From the NCBI RefSeq assembly GCF_008245025.1, contig NZ_CP043426.1, positions 992,001 to 1,056,000 of the forward strand: a DNA stretch of 64,000 bases, in the 5' to 3' direction. Position 1 is the first letter of the stretch; each line of letters starts with the position of its first letter. A model generated the notes under the pieces. That model did not search any database. It was not told the origin of the DNA and saw only the letters and a program-made list of their open reading frames with translations. A program made the position numbers and the translations under genes. This DNA is from Campylobacter lari subsp. concheus (GTDB taxonomy: Bacteria > Campylobacterota > Campylobacteria > Campylobacterales > Campylobacteraceae). Positions 52,694 through 62,278 of the stretch are shown here, piece by piece.

Positions 52694-53674
52694 ATGTTTA
52701 AACGCTTTAGAAGATTAAGATTGAATGAGAATATTAGAAGTCTAGTAAAAGAAAATACCTTAAATTTAGATGATTTAATCTACCCCCTTTTTGTTGTAAA
52801 TGGCACTAATATTAAAAATGAAATCGCGTCTATGCCAGATGTGTTTCAAATGAGCTTAGATGAAATTTTAAAAGAATGCGAAGAGCTAATTAGTCTTGGT
52901 ATTAAAGCTATTATTTTATTTGGTGTGCTAGAAAGCTCTAAAAAAGATAGCTGTGGAAGTGATGCATTAAGCGATGATGGTTTAATTGCTACAAGTCTAA
53001 GAAATATTAAAGCAAAATTTCCTGATTTAGTAGTGATTACTGATCTTTGTTTTTGTGAGTATACTGATCATGGTCATTGTGGCATTATTGATCCAAAAAG
53101 TAAAAGTGTAGACAATGATTTAACTTTAGAAATTTCAGCTAAACAAGCTCTAATTCATGCCAAAAATGGTGCTGATATGATAGCGCCAAGTGGTATGATG
53201 GATGGCATTATTGAAACTTTAAGAAAAACTTTAGATGAAAATGGTTTTGAAAATTTACCTATTATGGCTTATTCTACCAAATTTGCCTCAGCTTATTATG
53301 GGCCTTTTAGAGATGTGGCTGATTCTGCGCCAAGTTATGGAGATAGAAAAACCTATCAAATGGATTTTGCCAATGGTAAAGAAGCCTTATGTGAGAGCTT
53401 AGAAGATGAAAAACAAGGTGCTGATATTTTGATGGTTAAACCAGCACTTGCGTATTTAGATATAGTTAAAGATATAGTAAATCATTCCAAACTTCCACTT
53501 TGTGTATATAATGTAAGTGGTGAATATGCTTTATTAAAAGCAGGTCAAAAAGCAGGTGTGATTGATTATGAAAAAATAGTGCTTGAAACCATGCTTGCAT
53601 TTAAAAGAGCAGGAGCTAAGCTTATCATAACTTATCATGCAAAAGAAATTGCAAAATTATTAAACAGGGAGTAA
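52694..53674 (+). CDS. hemB: Porphobilinogen synthase (delta-aminolevulinate dehydratase)
   Basis: A 326-residue enzyme condensing two aminolevulinate molecules. Zinc cysteines lie in [14 protein letters not shown], and the two active-site lysines in A-Y-S-T-K-F-A and L-M-V-K-P-A. AAAGGA precedes the ATG. First gene of a plus-strand unit with UPF0763, hemN and an Fe-S protein; the order matches Cj0995c-Cj0991c. Confidence 0.96.
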   Translation: MFKRFRRLRLNENIRSLVKENTLNLDDLIYPLFVVNGTNIKNEIASMPDVFQMSLDEILKECEELISLGIKAIILFGVLESSKKDSCGSDALSDDGLIATSLRNIKAKFPDLVVITDLCFCEYTDHGHCGIIDPKSKSVDNDLTLEISAKQALIHAKNGADMIAPSGMMDGIIETLRKTLDENGFENLPIMAYSTKFASAYYGPFRDVADSAPSYGDRKTYQMDFANGKEALCESLEDEKQGADILMVKPALAYLDIVKDIVNHSKLPLCVYNVSGEYALLKAGQKAGVIDYEKIVLETMLAFKRAGAKLIITYHAKEIAKLLNRE

Positions 53675-53676
53675 GA

Positions 53677-54162
53677 TTGGATAGTCTAAGTAAAAAAAGT
53701 TCTCAAGATATCATTAATGAATTATCAAATTATTTGGGTATAGAAAAACACAATCAAACCGTATTTTATCTAACTCATATAAACGAAAAAGAAAAAAAAT
53801 TAAGCTTAAAAAATGGACATGAATTAGCACCTGAACCATGGTTTATAGTAGACGAAAATGGCGAAGTTAAAACTATGTTTTCAGTAAAAACCCTAATTGA
53901 GTTTTTACAAAATGCTAAAGAGGTGCAAAAAGATAATTTTGAACTCAAATTAGAAAAGGCTATTTATCAACAAATTCCTATTGATTTTAATGATGTTTGG
54001 ACAGTTGCTATGGATGAGATTAAACATCAAGTTGCTAAAGGTGTAAAAGAAGTAAATATTGATTTAGATCAACTAATTAGCAATATTCATGCTAAATATC
54101 CTAATTTGTTTATCAATATGAAAGAAATGATGCAAAAGGTAAAACCAAATGAAAGATTATAA
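53677..54162 (+). CDS. UPF0763 (DUF2603) protein
   Basis: A 161-residue soluble protein conserved in epsilonproteobacteria, function unknown. It starts with TTG at 53677, five bases after GGGAG and two after the hemB stop. The middle is acidic with an E-P-W-F-I-V-D-E-N-G strand. It overlaps hemN by 14 bases. Its constant place between hemB and hemN hints at a link with haem synthesis, but this is only context. Confidence 0.8.
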   Translation: MDSLSKKSSQDIINELSNYLGIEKHNQTVFYLTHINEKEKKLSLKNGHELAPEPWFIVDENGEVKTMFSVKTLIEFLQNAKEVQKDNFELKLEKAIYQQIPIDFNDVWTVAMDEIKHQVAKGVKEVNIDLDQLISNIHAKYPNLFINMKEMMQKVKPNERL

Positions 54163-55504
54163 AAGTTTTGTTAAATACTCCAAAGCGGGTCCAAGATATA
54201 CATCTTATCCTACTGCAGTAGAGTTTAACACTCAGTTTAAATATGAAGATTATATACAAATTTTAAAAGATCAAAAAGCACAATTGTCTTTGTATTTTCA
54301 TTTGCCTTTTTGCAGAAGTGCTTGCTATTTTTGTGGTTGTAATGTAATATATACTGCTAAAGAAGAAAGCAAAGAAAGATATTTGAACTATCTTTTTAAA
54401 GAACTTGATCTTTTAGCAAATATCATCAACACCCAAAGAGAAGTAGCTCAAATGCATTTTGGTGGTGGTACACCTACATTCTTTTGCGCTAAACAATTAC
54501 AAATTTTGATTTTAAAAATAAAAAACATTTTTCCAAATTTTACCCAAGATAGCGAAGTAAGCTGCGAGATCGATCCTAGATTTTTAAATGAAGAACAAGC
54601 TGATATTTTAATCCAAAATGGCTTTAATCGTATTAGTTTTGGTGTGCAAGATTTTGATGAAAAGGTTCAAAAGGAAATTCATAGAATTCAACCTTTTGAG
54701 CTAACCAAAAATGCAGTAGATATGGTAAGAAAAAAGGGAATTAACTCAGTAAATATGGACTTAATCTATGGTCTTCCTTATCAAAGCCTAGAAAGTTTTA
54801 AGCAAACTTTAGAAAAAGCATTGCTAATTAATCCTGATCGTTTTGCTATTTTTAACTATGCACATGTGCCTTGGCTTAAAAAAAATATGAGAAAATTTGA
54901 TGAAAGTACATTACCAAGCCCTGATGTAAAACTTCAGATTTTAGAATACTGTGAAAAATTTTTAACTCAAAATGGTTATAAAATGATAGGAATGGATCAT
55001 TTTGCAAAACCACAAGATGAACTTTTTAAAGCTTTAGAAAATGGTAGCTTGCATAGAAATTTCCAAGGCTATACTACAAAAGGTGGAACTGATTTAATTG
55101 GTATTGGCTTAACAAGCATAGGTGAAGGACAAAGACATTATATGCAAAATTTTAAAGACATGTCAAGTTATGAAAAAGCTATTGATGAGGGTAGATTACC
55201 TTGTGAAAAAGGTATTATGCTTGATGATGATGATGAATTAAGAAAAGCTGTTATTATGGAACTTATGAGTAATTTTACACTTAATATAAAAAATATAGAA
55301 AATAAATTTAAAATTGATTTTTTTGAATATTTTAAACAAGATTTAAAAGAACTTGAAGAACTTAGCGAGTTTTTTACTTTAGATGAAAATTATATCAAAG
55401 TTAATGAAACAGGAGTGCTTTTAATACGTAATATTGCTATGTGTTTTGATAAATATTTAAAACGCATTAGCGAAGATAAAAAAGTATTTTCTAAAACGGT
55501 TTAA
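54149..55504 (+). CDS. hemN: Oxygen-independent coproporphyrinogen III oxidase
   Basis: A 451-residue radical-SAM enzyme. The 4Fe-4S ligands are C55, C59 and C62 in F-C-R-S-A-C-Y-F-C, with C64 the extra cysteine typical of true HemN. G-G-G-T-P-T and the later I-G-L-T-S-I-G segment are intact; the first 20 residues Y-S-x-x-x-P-R-Y-T-S-Y-P-T are the HemN-specific N-terminal stretch, so this is HemN and not a HemW chaperone. Overlaps UPF0763 by 14 bases, one base before the next gene. Confidence 0.93.
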   Translation: MKDYKSFVKYSKAGPRYTSYPTAVEFNTQFKYEDYIQILKDQKAQLSLYFHLPFCRSACYFCGCNVIYTAKEESKERYLNYLFKELDLLANIINTQREVAQMHFGGGTPTFFCAKQLQILILKIKNIFPNFTQDSEVSCEIDPRFLNEEQADILIQNGFNRISFGVQDFDEKVQKEIHRIQPFELTKNAVDMVRKKGINSVNMDLIYGLPYQSLESFKQTLEKALLINPDRFAIFNYAHVPWLKKNMRKFDESTLPSPDVKLQILEYCEKFLTQNGYKMIGMDHFAKPQDELFKALENGSLHRNFQGYTTKGGTDLIGIGLTSIGEGQRHYMQNFKDMSSYEKAIDEGRLPCEKGIMLDDDDELRKAVIMELMSNFTLNIKNIENKFKIDFFEYFKQDLKELEELSEFFTLDENYIKVNETGVLLIRNIAMCFDKYLKRISEDKKVFSKTV

Positions 55505-55505
55505 T

Positions 55506-56774
55506 ATGCTAATTGTTAATGAAATTTCTAATGCTTGCGTAAAATGCGGCAAATGCATACCAGTTTGTACCATACATGAAATAAACCGCGATGAGAGCAC
55601 TTCTCCTCGTGGTTTTTTAGATTTAATTAGTGCTTATAAAAACCAAGAACTAGAACTTGATAAAAATCTTAAAAAAACTTTTGAATCATGTTTTTTATGC
55701 ACAAATTGCGTTGAAGTTTGCCCAAGTCATTTAAGAGTAGATAGTGCCATTGAAAAAGTACGCTTTGATATAGCCCAAAAATTTGGTATAGCATGGTATA
55801 AAAAACTTGCTTTCTTTTTTCTAAGGCACAGAAAGATTTTAGATATTTTAGCAAGATTTGGCTATGTTTTTCAAAGTTGTGCCTTTAGCTTACAACATAA
55901 AAATTTAGGAATGAAAGCTAAATTTAGCCTACCTTTAATCAAAAAAGACCGCTTGTTACCTTCTTTAGCTAAGAAAAGCTTTTTAGCCTCTAATCCTGAT
56001 TTTATAAACAATCAAGGCGAAAAAACTATAGGACTTTTTATAGGTTGTTTGTCTAATTATTCTTACACCAATACAGGTTTTGCCTTACTTAAAATTTGTA
56101 AGCATCTTAAAATTAATGTTGATTTATTAAAAGATCAATCTTGCTGTGGTGCTCCTCATTACTTTACCGGAGATTTTAACAGCGTAGAAAAATTAGCTAA
56201 AAAAAATATCATTTATTTTGAGGAAAAATTAAAAACACTAGATTATATTATTATCCCAGAAGCGACCTGCTCTGCAATGATTAATATAGACTATGAACAT
56301 TTTTTCCATATGCAAAATGATAAAGAATGGGCAATAAGAGCTAAAAATATTTCCAGTAAAATACTACTTGCAACAAAATATTTTTATGAATACACTAATT
56401 TAGAAGAACTTTTAAAAACAAAGAAAAAAATAAATACAAAAATTGCATATCATGATCCTTGCCATGCAAGAAAAATGCAAGGGGTTTTTAAAGAACCAAG
56501 AGCTTTACTAAAACAAAATTATGCTTTTAAAGAACTTATCAAGTCAAACGAATGCTGTGGTTTTGGTGGAGTTAGCATGCAAACTGATCATTATGAAAAA
56601 GCTTTGCAAGTTGGCATAAAAAAAGCTCAAAATATACAAAAAAGTGATATAGAAATCATTAGCGCAGAATGCTCAGCTTGCAGAATGCAAATTTCAAATG
56701 CATTAGAGCATGAAAAAATTTCCACAAGATTTTTACACCCATTAGAACTTATAGCTAAAACACTTCAAGATTAA
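55506..56774 (+). CDS. (Fe-S)-binding oxidoreductase, GlcF/LutA-like
   Basis: A 422-residue protein. Two ferredoxin-like clusters at the N-terminus (C-V-K-C-G-K-C-I-P-V-C near residues 11-21 and C-F-L-C-T-N-C-V-E-V-C near 59-69) are followed by two CCG domains (Q-S-C-C-G-A-P-H and N-E-C-C-G-F-G-G). This arrangement is the iron-sulfur subunit of glycolate or lactate oxidation complexes and of related heterodisulfide-reductase-type proteins. A partner flavoprotein is not adjacent, so the electron donor is unknown; corresponds to Cj0991c. Shares a terminator with the convergent small gene. Confidence 0.8.
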   Translation: MLIVNEISNACVKCGKCIPVCTIHEINRDESTSPRGFLDLISAYKNQELELDKNLKKTFESCFLCTNCVEVCPSHLRVDSAIEKVRFDIAQKFGIAWYKKLAFFFLRHRKILDILARFGYVFQSCAFSLQHKNLGMKAKFSLPLIKKDRLLPSLAKKSFLASNPDFINNQGEKTIGLFIGCLSNYSYTNTGFALLKICKHLKINVDLLKDQSCCGAPHYFTGDFNSVEKLAKKNIIYFEEKLKTLDYIIIPEATCSAMINIDYEHFFHMQNDKEWAIRAKNISSKILLATKYFYEYTNLEELLKTKKKINTKIAYHDPCHARKMQGVFKEPRALLKQNYAFKELIKSNECCGFGGVSMQTDHYEKALQVGIKKAQNIQKSDIEIISAECSACRMQISNALEHEKISTRFLHPLELIAKTLQD

Positions 56775-56788
56775 AACTAATCTTGAAG
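56763..56788. terminator. Bidirectional terminator shared by convergent genes
   Basis: Perfect 11-bp inverted repeat (56763-56773 with 56778-56788), loop of four. It contains the stop codon of the Fe-S protein (56772-56774) and of the small minus-strand gene (56777). Confidence 0.85.
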
Positions 56789-56986
56789 TTTAATATCTTC
56801 AATATTTGACCTATTTTTTTCTATTAAAATTCTATTTTGTTCTATGTTTTCACTATTTTTCTTGCATTCATTTTTTAAAATCTCTATATTTTTATGCAAA
56901 ATCTTTATTTTTCTTTCATAACGATTAATCAGCAAAAACACTATAAATAAAAATAAAATTAAAATAGCCCAATTTAAAAATGCCAT
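56777..56986 (-). CDS. Small membrane-anchored coiled-coil protein
   Basis: A 69-residue protein: one membrane helix at residues 4-20, then a charged helical stretch with heptad-like spacing (E-I-L-K-N-E-C-K, N-I-E-Q-N-R, I-E-K-N-R-S-N-I-E) likely to form a coiled coil in the cytoplasm. AAGGAT precedes the ATG. Function unknown. Confidence 0.6.
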   Translation of the reverse strand: MAFLNWAILILFLFIVFLLINRYERKIKILHKNIEILKNECKKNSENIEQNRILIEKNRSNIEDIKLQD

Positions 56987-57023
56987 ATTTATCCTTTCTT
57001 TAGATATATTAGTACTTTTTATC

Positions 57024-58031
57024 TTAAATTACAATTCTTTTTAAAGTTGGAGAAAGTTTTACTAAAATTTCATAATTAATAGTATTAAAAAAGTTGGCCA
57101 TAACATTTGCATCATTTAAAACACAAATTACATCACTATCATTCTCACAAGAAAAGCTATCCATAGACATTTTTCCAAGTATTTTTTTACCATTAGGAAG
57201 AAAAAAATCTTTTTTACCATCATAACGCAAAAGCCCATCAGCATAACCTAAATCATAAGTTGCTATTTCGATATCTTCTTTTGCACTATACATTCCACCA
57301 TAACCAACACTTTGACCTTTTTTTAACACTCTCTGGCTTAATTTTTCAGCCCATAAACTCAAAACCTTATGTAAGTCTTTATTAAAATGCGCATAACCAA
57401 ATTGTACAAGCCCTACTCTACAATACTCATCATCTTCTAAAGTATTTGCTCTAAATAAAGCTTCAGAATTATGAGAATGAAATACCAAGCTCTTAGTCTC
57501 TTCTTGTAATAAATTATAAATTAACTTTTTAGCGTGTTGAAATTTTTGTTTTTGCACAAAATAACTTGCATCTACTTCATCACTTCCTGCAAAATGCATC
57601 ATCACTCCACAAAGTATCAAATTATTGCTTTTTAGCTCTTGCATCACTTCTTGAATTTCTTCAGATAAAATTCCATTTCTATGCATATTTGTATCTATGA
57701 CTAAATGAATTTTTGTATTTTTTTTAAGCTTTTTTATGTCATTTCTTGCATTTAAAGCATAAATAAATTTTTTACTTTCATTGCCATGTGGATGATGAGA
57801 TAAAATTAAGATATTATCAAAAATATTTTCAAGCTCTTTTGCTTCGGCTTCATTTTTTACGGCTATAAAATTTATACCTTTTGCTCTAGCTATGGGAGCT
57901 AAAAGTTTAGCTCCATGACCATAAGCATTATCTTTAAAAACACAAATTACTTTTTCGTAACCTCCAGCCTTAGAGGCTATTAGATCAAGATTATACTCAT
58001 AAGCTGAGCGATCGATTTTTATATAAGCCAT
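57024..58031 (-). CDS. alr: Alanine racemase
   Basis: A 335-residue PLP enzyme that makes D-alanine for peptidoglycan. The PLP lysine is K33 in F-K-D-N-A-Y-G-H-G and the second half carries the G-Y-G-G-M-Y catalytic tyrosine region and an M-S-M-D-S segment. Slightly shorter than the E. coli enzyme, as usual for Campylobacter. Its start overlaps the pgp2 stop (TAATG), linking D-alanine supply and peptide trimming. Confidence 0.93.
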   Translation of the reverse strand: MAYIKIDRSAYEYNLDLIASKAGGYEKVICVFKDNAYGHGAKLLAPIARAKGINFIAVKNEAEAKELENIFDNILILSHHPHGNESKKFIYALNARNDIKKLKKNTKIHLVIDTNMHRNGILSEEIQEVMQELKSNNLILCGVMMHFAGSDEVDASYFVQKQKFQHAKKLIYNLLQEETKSLVFHSHNSEALFRANTLEDDEYCRVGLVQFGYAHFNKDLHKVLSLWAEKLSQRVLKKGQSVGYGGMYSAKEDIEIATYDLGYADGLLRYDGKKDFFLPNGKKILGKMSMDSFSCENDSDVICVLNDANVMANFFNTINYEILVKLSPTLKRIVI

Positions 58032-59002
58032 TATTGTTCAGCTAAAATTTGCATTTTATCTTCAACTAGCTTAACATAAAGAACTTTTTCTCCTTTGAAT
58101 TTATAATTAGTACTACGATAATCTTCATAAAATCCTATTCTAAAAATCTTCTCATTTTTATCATTTGGATAAGGACTTATGCTAAGATCTGAAAATTTAA
58201 TAGTTTTTTCTTCTTTTTTAGTGAAAATTCTTTGCTTGTTTTTTGCAAACTGTTCATATGAAAATTTATTTTTATGTTTGAATATTTTTTGATCATAAAA
58301 AGATAAGTATTTGCTAATATCACTTTTTTGCCAACTATCTTTCCAAGCAAATAAATTTGCTAACAAAATAGCAACTTCTTCATGGTTTGTTCTTACTTTA
58401 TTTTTTTCTTCTGTCATTGCATATGATTTTCTATCAGCGACTAATTTATTAAAATCTTCTAACAAGTCATTTTGTACAGCAATGCAACCTCTAGTTTTAT
58501 AAGTATCTAAACGCGTTCCATCTAAAGGATACCCATGAATCCAAATTCCACCACCTGTTTTACCTAAAGTTTTATCTAAAACGTTTGGATAAGTTGTCGC
58601 AAAAGCAAATGGTCCATAATATGGATCGCCAGGATAAAATTTCTTTCCAAGTTCATAAAAACCTATAGGAGTTTTTAAATCTCCTTCTATTTCTTTATCT
58701 CCAGCCAAACCAGTTAAAACATCTTTTTGAATAAATTTCTTTTCTACCTTTCCATCATTATAATGATAAACTCTAATGATTTTATCGCTTTTATTAGTCA
58801 ACACAATAGCTACATTTTCTTCATAGTAACCAAGGCTAACATTTTTATCTTTTATCTCATCAAGCCAAAAATCTTTCTTGCTTAATTCTTGCTCTAACAC
58901 CTTTTCAACTGCATCAATACCTTGATTTAAATAAATTTTTGCAAGATCACTTGCATTTACAAATACAACCAGACTAAATAATACTAATATAGTTTTAAAC
59001 AA
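58031..59002 (-). CDS. pgp2: L,D-carboxypeptidase Pgp2 (cell shape)
   Basis: A 323-residue periplasmic protein with signal peptide (residues 1-17). The L,D-transpeptidase-like (YkuD) catalytic site is H156 followed by C173 in T-R-G-C-I. The C-terminal 100 residues fit the NTF2-like domain of Pgp2, an L,D-carboxypeptidase that trims tetrapeptides and gives C. jejuni its helical shape. The catalytic pair is intact, so the cell should be helical. In C. jejuni the gene also adjoins alr (Cj0906c/Cj0905c). Confidence 0.9.
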   Translation of the reverse strand: MFKTILVLFSLVVFVNASDLAKIYLNQGIDAVEKVLEQELSKKDFWLDEIKDKNVSLGYYEENVAIVLTNKSDKIIRVYHYNDGKVEKKFIQKDVLTGLAGDKEIEGDLKTPIGFYELGKKFYPGDPYYGPFAFATTYPNVLDKTLGKTGGGIWIHGYPLDGTRLDTYKTRGCIAVQNDLLEDFNKLVADRKSYAMTEEKNKVRTNHEEVAILLANLFAWKDSWQKSDISKYLSFYDQKIFKHKNKFSYEQFAKNKQRIFTKKEEKTIKFSDLSISPYPNDKNEKIFRIGFYEDYRSTNYKFKGEKVLYVKLVEDKMQILAEQ

Positions 59003-59127
59003 TTTATACCTTTCTATTAAAATTTAAAACAACAAAGAGATAATTATAATATTTTTACAATAAATATATTTTTAATTTTTTCCGTGTATAATGTTTATGA
59101 TTGACTAAAAAATATAAAGGGATAATA

Positions 59128-59547
59128 ATGAAAAAATTACTTAGTTTAGCTATATTAAGCACCTTTGCTATTGCAAATGAAATCACTATAAATGATCCTT
59201 ATGTTAGACAAACTCCGCCAAATTCTAAAACAACAGCAATTTTTTTGGAACTTAAAAATAATTCTGATAAAGATATAAAACTAATAAAAGCTCAAAGCTC
59301 ATTAAGCGATACAACTGAAATTCACGATCATATCATGGAAAATGGTAAAAAAATGATGGTGCAAATCCCTCAAATTACTATAAAAGCTAATTCAAGTGCT
59401 GAACTTAAACCAGGTGGCATGCATATTATGATACTAAATCTTAAAGAGAATATCACACCTCAAACCAAAGCTAATTTAACACTTTATTTTGATGATAATA
59501 GCACAATTGAACTAAAAGATATCAAGTCAAGAAGCATTAAAAAATAA
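59128..59547 (+). CDS. Periplasmic copper chaperone, PCu(A)C family
   Basis: A 139-residue protein starting at the ATG at 59128, after AAAGG; earlier in-frame codons precede a poor start. Signal peptide residues 1-16. The copper-binding pattern H-x10-M followed by H-x-M is seen as E-I-H-D-H ... M and G-G-M-H-I-M. It is expected to load copper into the CuA or CuB site of cytochrome oxidase. Its stop overlaps the next start. Confidence 0.88.
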   Translation: MKKLLSLAILSTFAIANEITINDPYVRQTPPNSKTTAIFLELKNNSDKDIKLIKAQSSLSDTTEIHDHIMENGKKMMVQIPQITIKANSSAELKPGGMHIMILNLKENITPQTKANLTLYFDDNSTIELKDIKSRSIKK

Positions 59548-59993
59548 TGAAAAATCTACTTATTTTTGCCCTAGCTATAATCTTTGCTATATGCGGGGCT
59601 TATTTTTATACTAATTCAACAAATTCTGGAAAAAAAAGAGAGTTAATCACCACTCTAACGCCTTTAGCATGTGATCTAAACACCCAAGAGTGTGAGTATA
59701 ATTTTAAAGATAAAAAAATCTTGATAAATTTAAATCCAAAGCCTATAGCTACACTAAATGAACTTGATTTAAATATCACTAATTTAGGTGAGTTTAAAAA
59801 ACTAAACGCTAGAGTTTATGGACTTAATATGTATATGGGAGATATTGTTCCACAATTTAAAAAAATCAACAACACTTATCATGCTAAATTAGTTTTAAGC
59901 TCTTGTACACTAGATGTGATGCGTTTTAGAATAGAACTTTTTGATGATGAAACTCCGCTAAATTTTTATTTTGACTTTGATGTAAAAAGGTAA
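59547..59993 (+). CDS. Membrane-anchored periplasmic protein of copper-delivery cluster
   Basis: A 148-residue protein with an N-terminal hydrophobic segment (residues 4-20) and a mature part with three cysteines: C-D-L-N-T-Q-E-C-E-Y and S-S-C-T-L-D. The domain is small and beta-rich. Corresponds to Cj0910, function unknown. Because it overlaps the PCuAC gene by one base and precedes the SCO-type gene by three, a role in copper delivery or redox protection of cysteines is plausible. Confidence 0.7.
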   Translation: MKNLLIFALAIIFAICGAYFYTNSTNSGKKRELITTLTPLACDLNTQECEYNFKDKKILINLNPKPIATLNELDLNITNLGEFKKLNARVYGLNMYMGDIVPQFKKINNTYHAKLVLSSCTLDVMRFRIELFDDETPLNFYFDFDVKR

Positions 59994-59996
59994 AGT

Positions 59997-60554
59997 ATGA
60001 AAAAAATAAATATTTTTTTATTAATTGTGGTAATTTTTGGGGTGTTTTTTATATCAGTGCAATATTTTGAAAATAACAAATACAATTTTCACTTAAATTC
60101 TGAAAAAGGTATACTTAGTTTAAAAGATTTTATCGGTAAAAAATTAATTGTATATTTTGGATATACATATTGTCCTGATGTTTGCCCTAGTGAACTTGCC
60201 TTAATTGCTAATGTTTTAGAAAAAATGCCAAATAAAGAAAAAGCTCATGTGGTATTTATCTCACTAGATCCAGCAAGAGATAACAATCTAACTCAAACTA
60301 GTCAATGGGTAAAATATTTTTATCCAAATTCTACTGCTTTAGTTGCTAAAGATGAAAAAGAATTAGAAAAAGTTACTAAAAATTATGGTGTGGTATATGA
60401 AAAAATCAATCTTAAAGATTCTGCTATGGGATATTCTATAGCGCATAGTGGTGAATTTTATCTGATAGATGAAAATGGAAAATTTATTAAAACCATAAAA
60501 GATATTAGTTATGATAGCTTTTTTAACGAAATTCAAAAATTCTTAAACGAATAA
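59997..60554 (+). CDS. SCO1/SenC-type copper-binding thioredoxin-like protein
   Basis: A 185-residue protein with an N-terminal anchor (residues 5-22) and the SCO copper site C-P-D-V-C in Y-F-G-Y-T-Y-C-P-D-V-C-P, with the late partner histidine in I-A-H-S-G-E-F-Y. It delivers copper to the CuA site or acts as a thiol reductase. Third gene of the copper cluster, corresponding to Cj0911. Its stop lies inside a bidirectional terminator. Confidence 0.9.
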   Translation: MKKINIFLLIVVIFGVFFISVQYFENNKYNFHLNSEKGILSLKDFIGKKLIVYFGYTYCPDVCPSELALIANVLEKMPNKEKAHVVFISLDPARDNNLTQTSQWVKYFYPNSTALVAKDEKELEKVTKNYGVVYEKINLKDSAMGYSIAHSGEFYLIDENGKFIKTIKDISYDSFFNEIQKFLNE

Positions 60555-60575
60555 ATTGTAAAAATTTATTCGTTT
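60545..60575. terminator. Bidirectional terminator within the ends of two convergent genes
   Basis: Perfect 13-bp inverted repeat (60545-60557 with 60563-60575), loop of five. It includes the last codons and stops of both the SCO gene (plus) and the LolC/E-type gene (minus). Confidence 0.85.
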
Positions 60576-61768
60576 CTTAAAGTATCTAAAATATCTACTT
60601 GAGTTGCTTTTTTGGCAGGATAATAAGAAGATAAACTTACAATCACAATAGCTCCAAAAAGCGTAACACAAAAATCAACTAAAGAAAGCTCTAAAGGCAA
60701 TTTACTCATACCATAAACATCACTTGGTAAAGAAATAATATCAAAATTTCCAAGCACCCACAAAGCTATAGCTGCAAGAATCACACCTGCTACAATGCCA
60801 CCTCCACCTATTAAAAACCCTAAAGAAAAAAAGGTTTTTTTAATCTCTAGCTTACTAGCACCTAAAGAAAGCAATAAAGCTATTTCACTGCGCCTATTCA
60901 TCACTATCATCAGTAAAGAGCTTACTATGTTTAAACTTGCAACTAAAATAATTAACATTAATACTATAAACAAAGCTCTTTTTTCTAAAGCAAGAGCTGC
61001 AAAGAAATTCCCATTTTGTTCCCACCAACCTATACTAGCATATCTTGCACCCAAAAAAGCATCAATTTGTTTAATATTTTCAAAGGGTTTATTTGAATAC
61101 ACATGCACTCCATCATAATTTCCTTGAGGATATGATAAAATTTTAGCTAAGGCTTTAGCATCTGTATACATATAAGCTTTATCATAGGCTAATAACCCTG
61201 AAGAAAAATCAGCCTTAACATTAAATCTTTTAACCTGTGGGATAAGCGAAAGTCCACTAGCATTAAGATTAGAAAAAATTAGAGTTATTTTTTCATTATA
61301 ATCTAGTCCAAATTCATCTTTTAAACTCTTGCCAATTAAAATATCAAAATTATCTAATTTTTTATTTTCTAAAGCTTGAGCTACTACCTCATTGATCTTT
61401 TTTTCATCTTCAAAATTAACCCCAAAAAGCATACCACCTTCTAATTTTAAATCATTTCTTGCTATAACTTGAGTAGCAATATAAGGACTAAATAATAAAT
61501 TTGGAAATTTAACTCTTAATTCTTGTAATAATTTATCATCTACACTTGCTCCAAAACGTGGCAATATAGTGATAGGATAATTCATAGTAAAAAGCTTTCT
61601 TTCAAATTCCTTATCAAAACCATTCATAATAGCCATTGCAACTAAAAGCACGCAAAGCCCTATACTCACACCTAAAAAGGCTAAAATTTTTGAAAGCATG
61701 ATAAAGGGCTGATCTTTGTCAAAACGCAAATATTTAAATAATAAATAACGAGGAATACTTTTTTGCAT
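60566..61768 (-). CDS. FtsX-like ABC permease, LolC/LolE family
   Basis: A 400-residue permease: one membrane segment near residues 25-48, a large periplasmic domain (about 50-265), and three segments in the last 140 residues. The opening R-Y-L-L-F-K-Y-L-R and the later N-I-V-S-S-L-L-M-I-V-M-N-R-R-S-E-I-A-L-L segment are typical of the lipoprotein releasing permeases. It corresponds to Cj0941c. No ATPase is adjacent; a LolD-like ATPase lies at 17.2-17.8 kb. Confidence 0.85.
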   Translation of the reverse strand: MQKSIPRYLLFKYLRFDKDQPFIMLSKILAFLGVSIGLCVLLVAMAIMNGFDKEFERKLFTMNYPITILPRFGASVDDKLLQELRVKFPNLLFSPYIATQVIARNDLKLEGGMLFGVNFEDEKKINEVVAQALENKKLDNFDILIGKSLKDEFGLDYNEKITLIFSNLNASGLSLIPQVKRFNVKADFSSGLLAYDKAYMYTDAKALAKILSYPQGNYDGVHVYSNKPFENIKQIDAFLGARYASIGWWEQNGNFFAALALEKRALFIVLMLIILVASLNIVSSLLMIVMNRRSEIALLLSLGASKLEIKKTFFSLGFLIGGGGIVAGVILAAIALWVLGNFDIISLPSDVYGMSKLPLELSLVDFCVTLFGAIVIVSLSSYYPAKKATQVDILDTLRNE

Positions 61769-61831
61769 TTTATACTCTTAATATTTTTTTAAGTATTTTA
61801 ACTTGATTTTTATAAAAGCTAGCTTTGTTTT

Positions 61832-62278
61832 TTATTTAAGATAATATACAAAGGCACTATTATCATGAAATTCAACTATAAATCTTAGTGGCAAAATTCT
61901 TACATAAGTTTCACTTTGCGCACTTGCTTGTTCACTTTTTACAAAATCTTTTACATCTATTTTTGAATTAAAAAAGCAATCAATTAAATCATTTTTGTGA
62001 GCATTTAAAAAATTAAATTTATCTAACTTTGTCATTTTCTCTTCATCTACCACACCAAAATCATTGCGTATTAAAGATTTCAAGTCACTTGGTGTATAAA
62101 CTAACTCACAAGCATATTCTAAATTCTTTTTTTTGCTCTTGGTCATAGCCATAGAAATAGTTTCATTTTGATGAAAAAGGATTAAATTTTTATTAGAGAG
62201 TTCTGCCCAAAATATAAATTCATCTTGGGCAGCAGCATTAAAAATTATAAGGATTAATAAGCAAACAATTCTTTCCAC
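61832..62278 (-). CDS. flgQ: Flagellar motility protein FlgQ
   Basis: A 148-residue protein with signal peptide (residues 1-17). It overlaps flgP by 25 bases, the same arrangement as Cj1025c/Cj1026c. In C. jejuni FlgP and FlgQ are needed for motility and form a disk or ring around the motor in the outer membrane region; FlgQ stabilises FlgP. The mature part has two cysteines (Y-A-C-E, D-C-F). Assigned mainly by context and length. Confidence 0.85.
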   Translation of the reverse strand: MERIVCLLILIIFNAAAQDEFIFWAELSNKNLILFHQNETISMAMTKSKKKNLEYACELVYTPSDLKSLIRNDFGVVDEEKMTKLDKFNFLNAHKNDLIDCFFNSKIDVKDFVKSEQASAQSETYVRILPLRFIVEFHDNSAFVYYLK

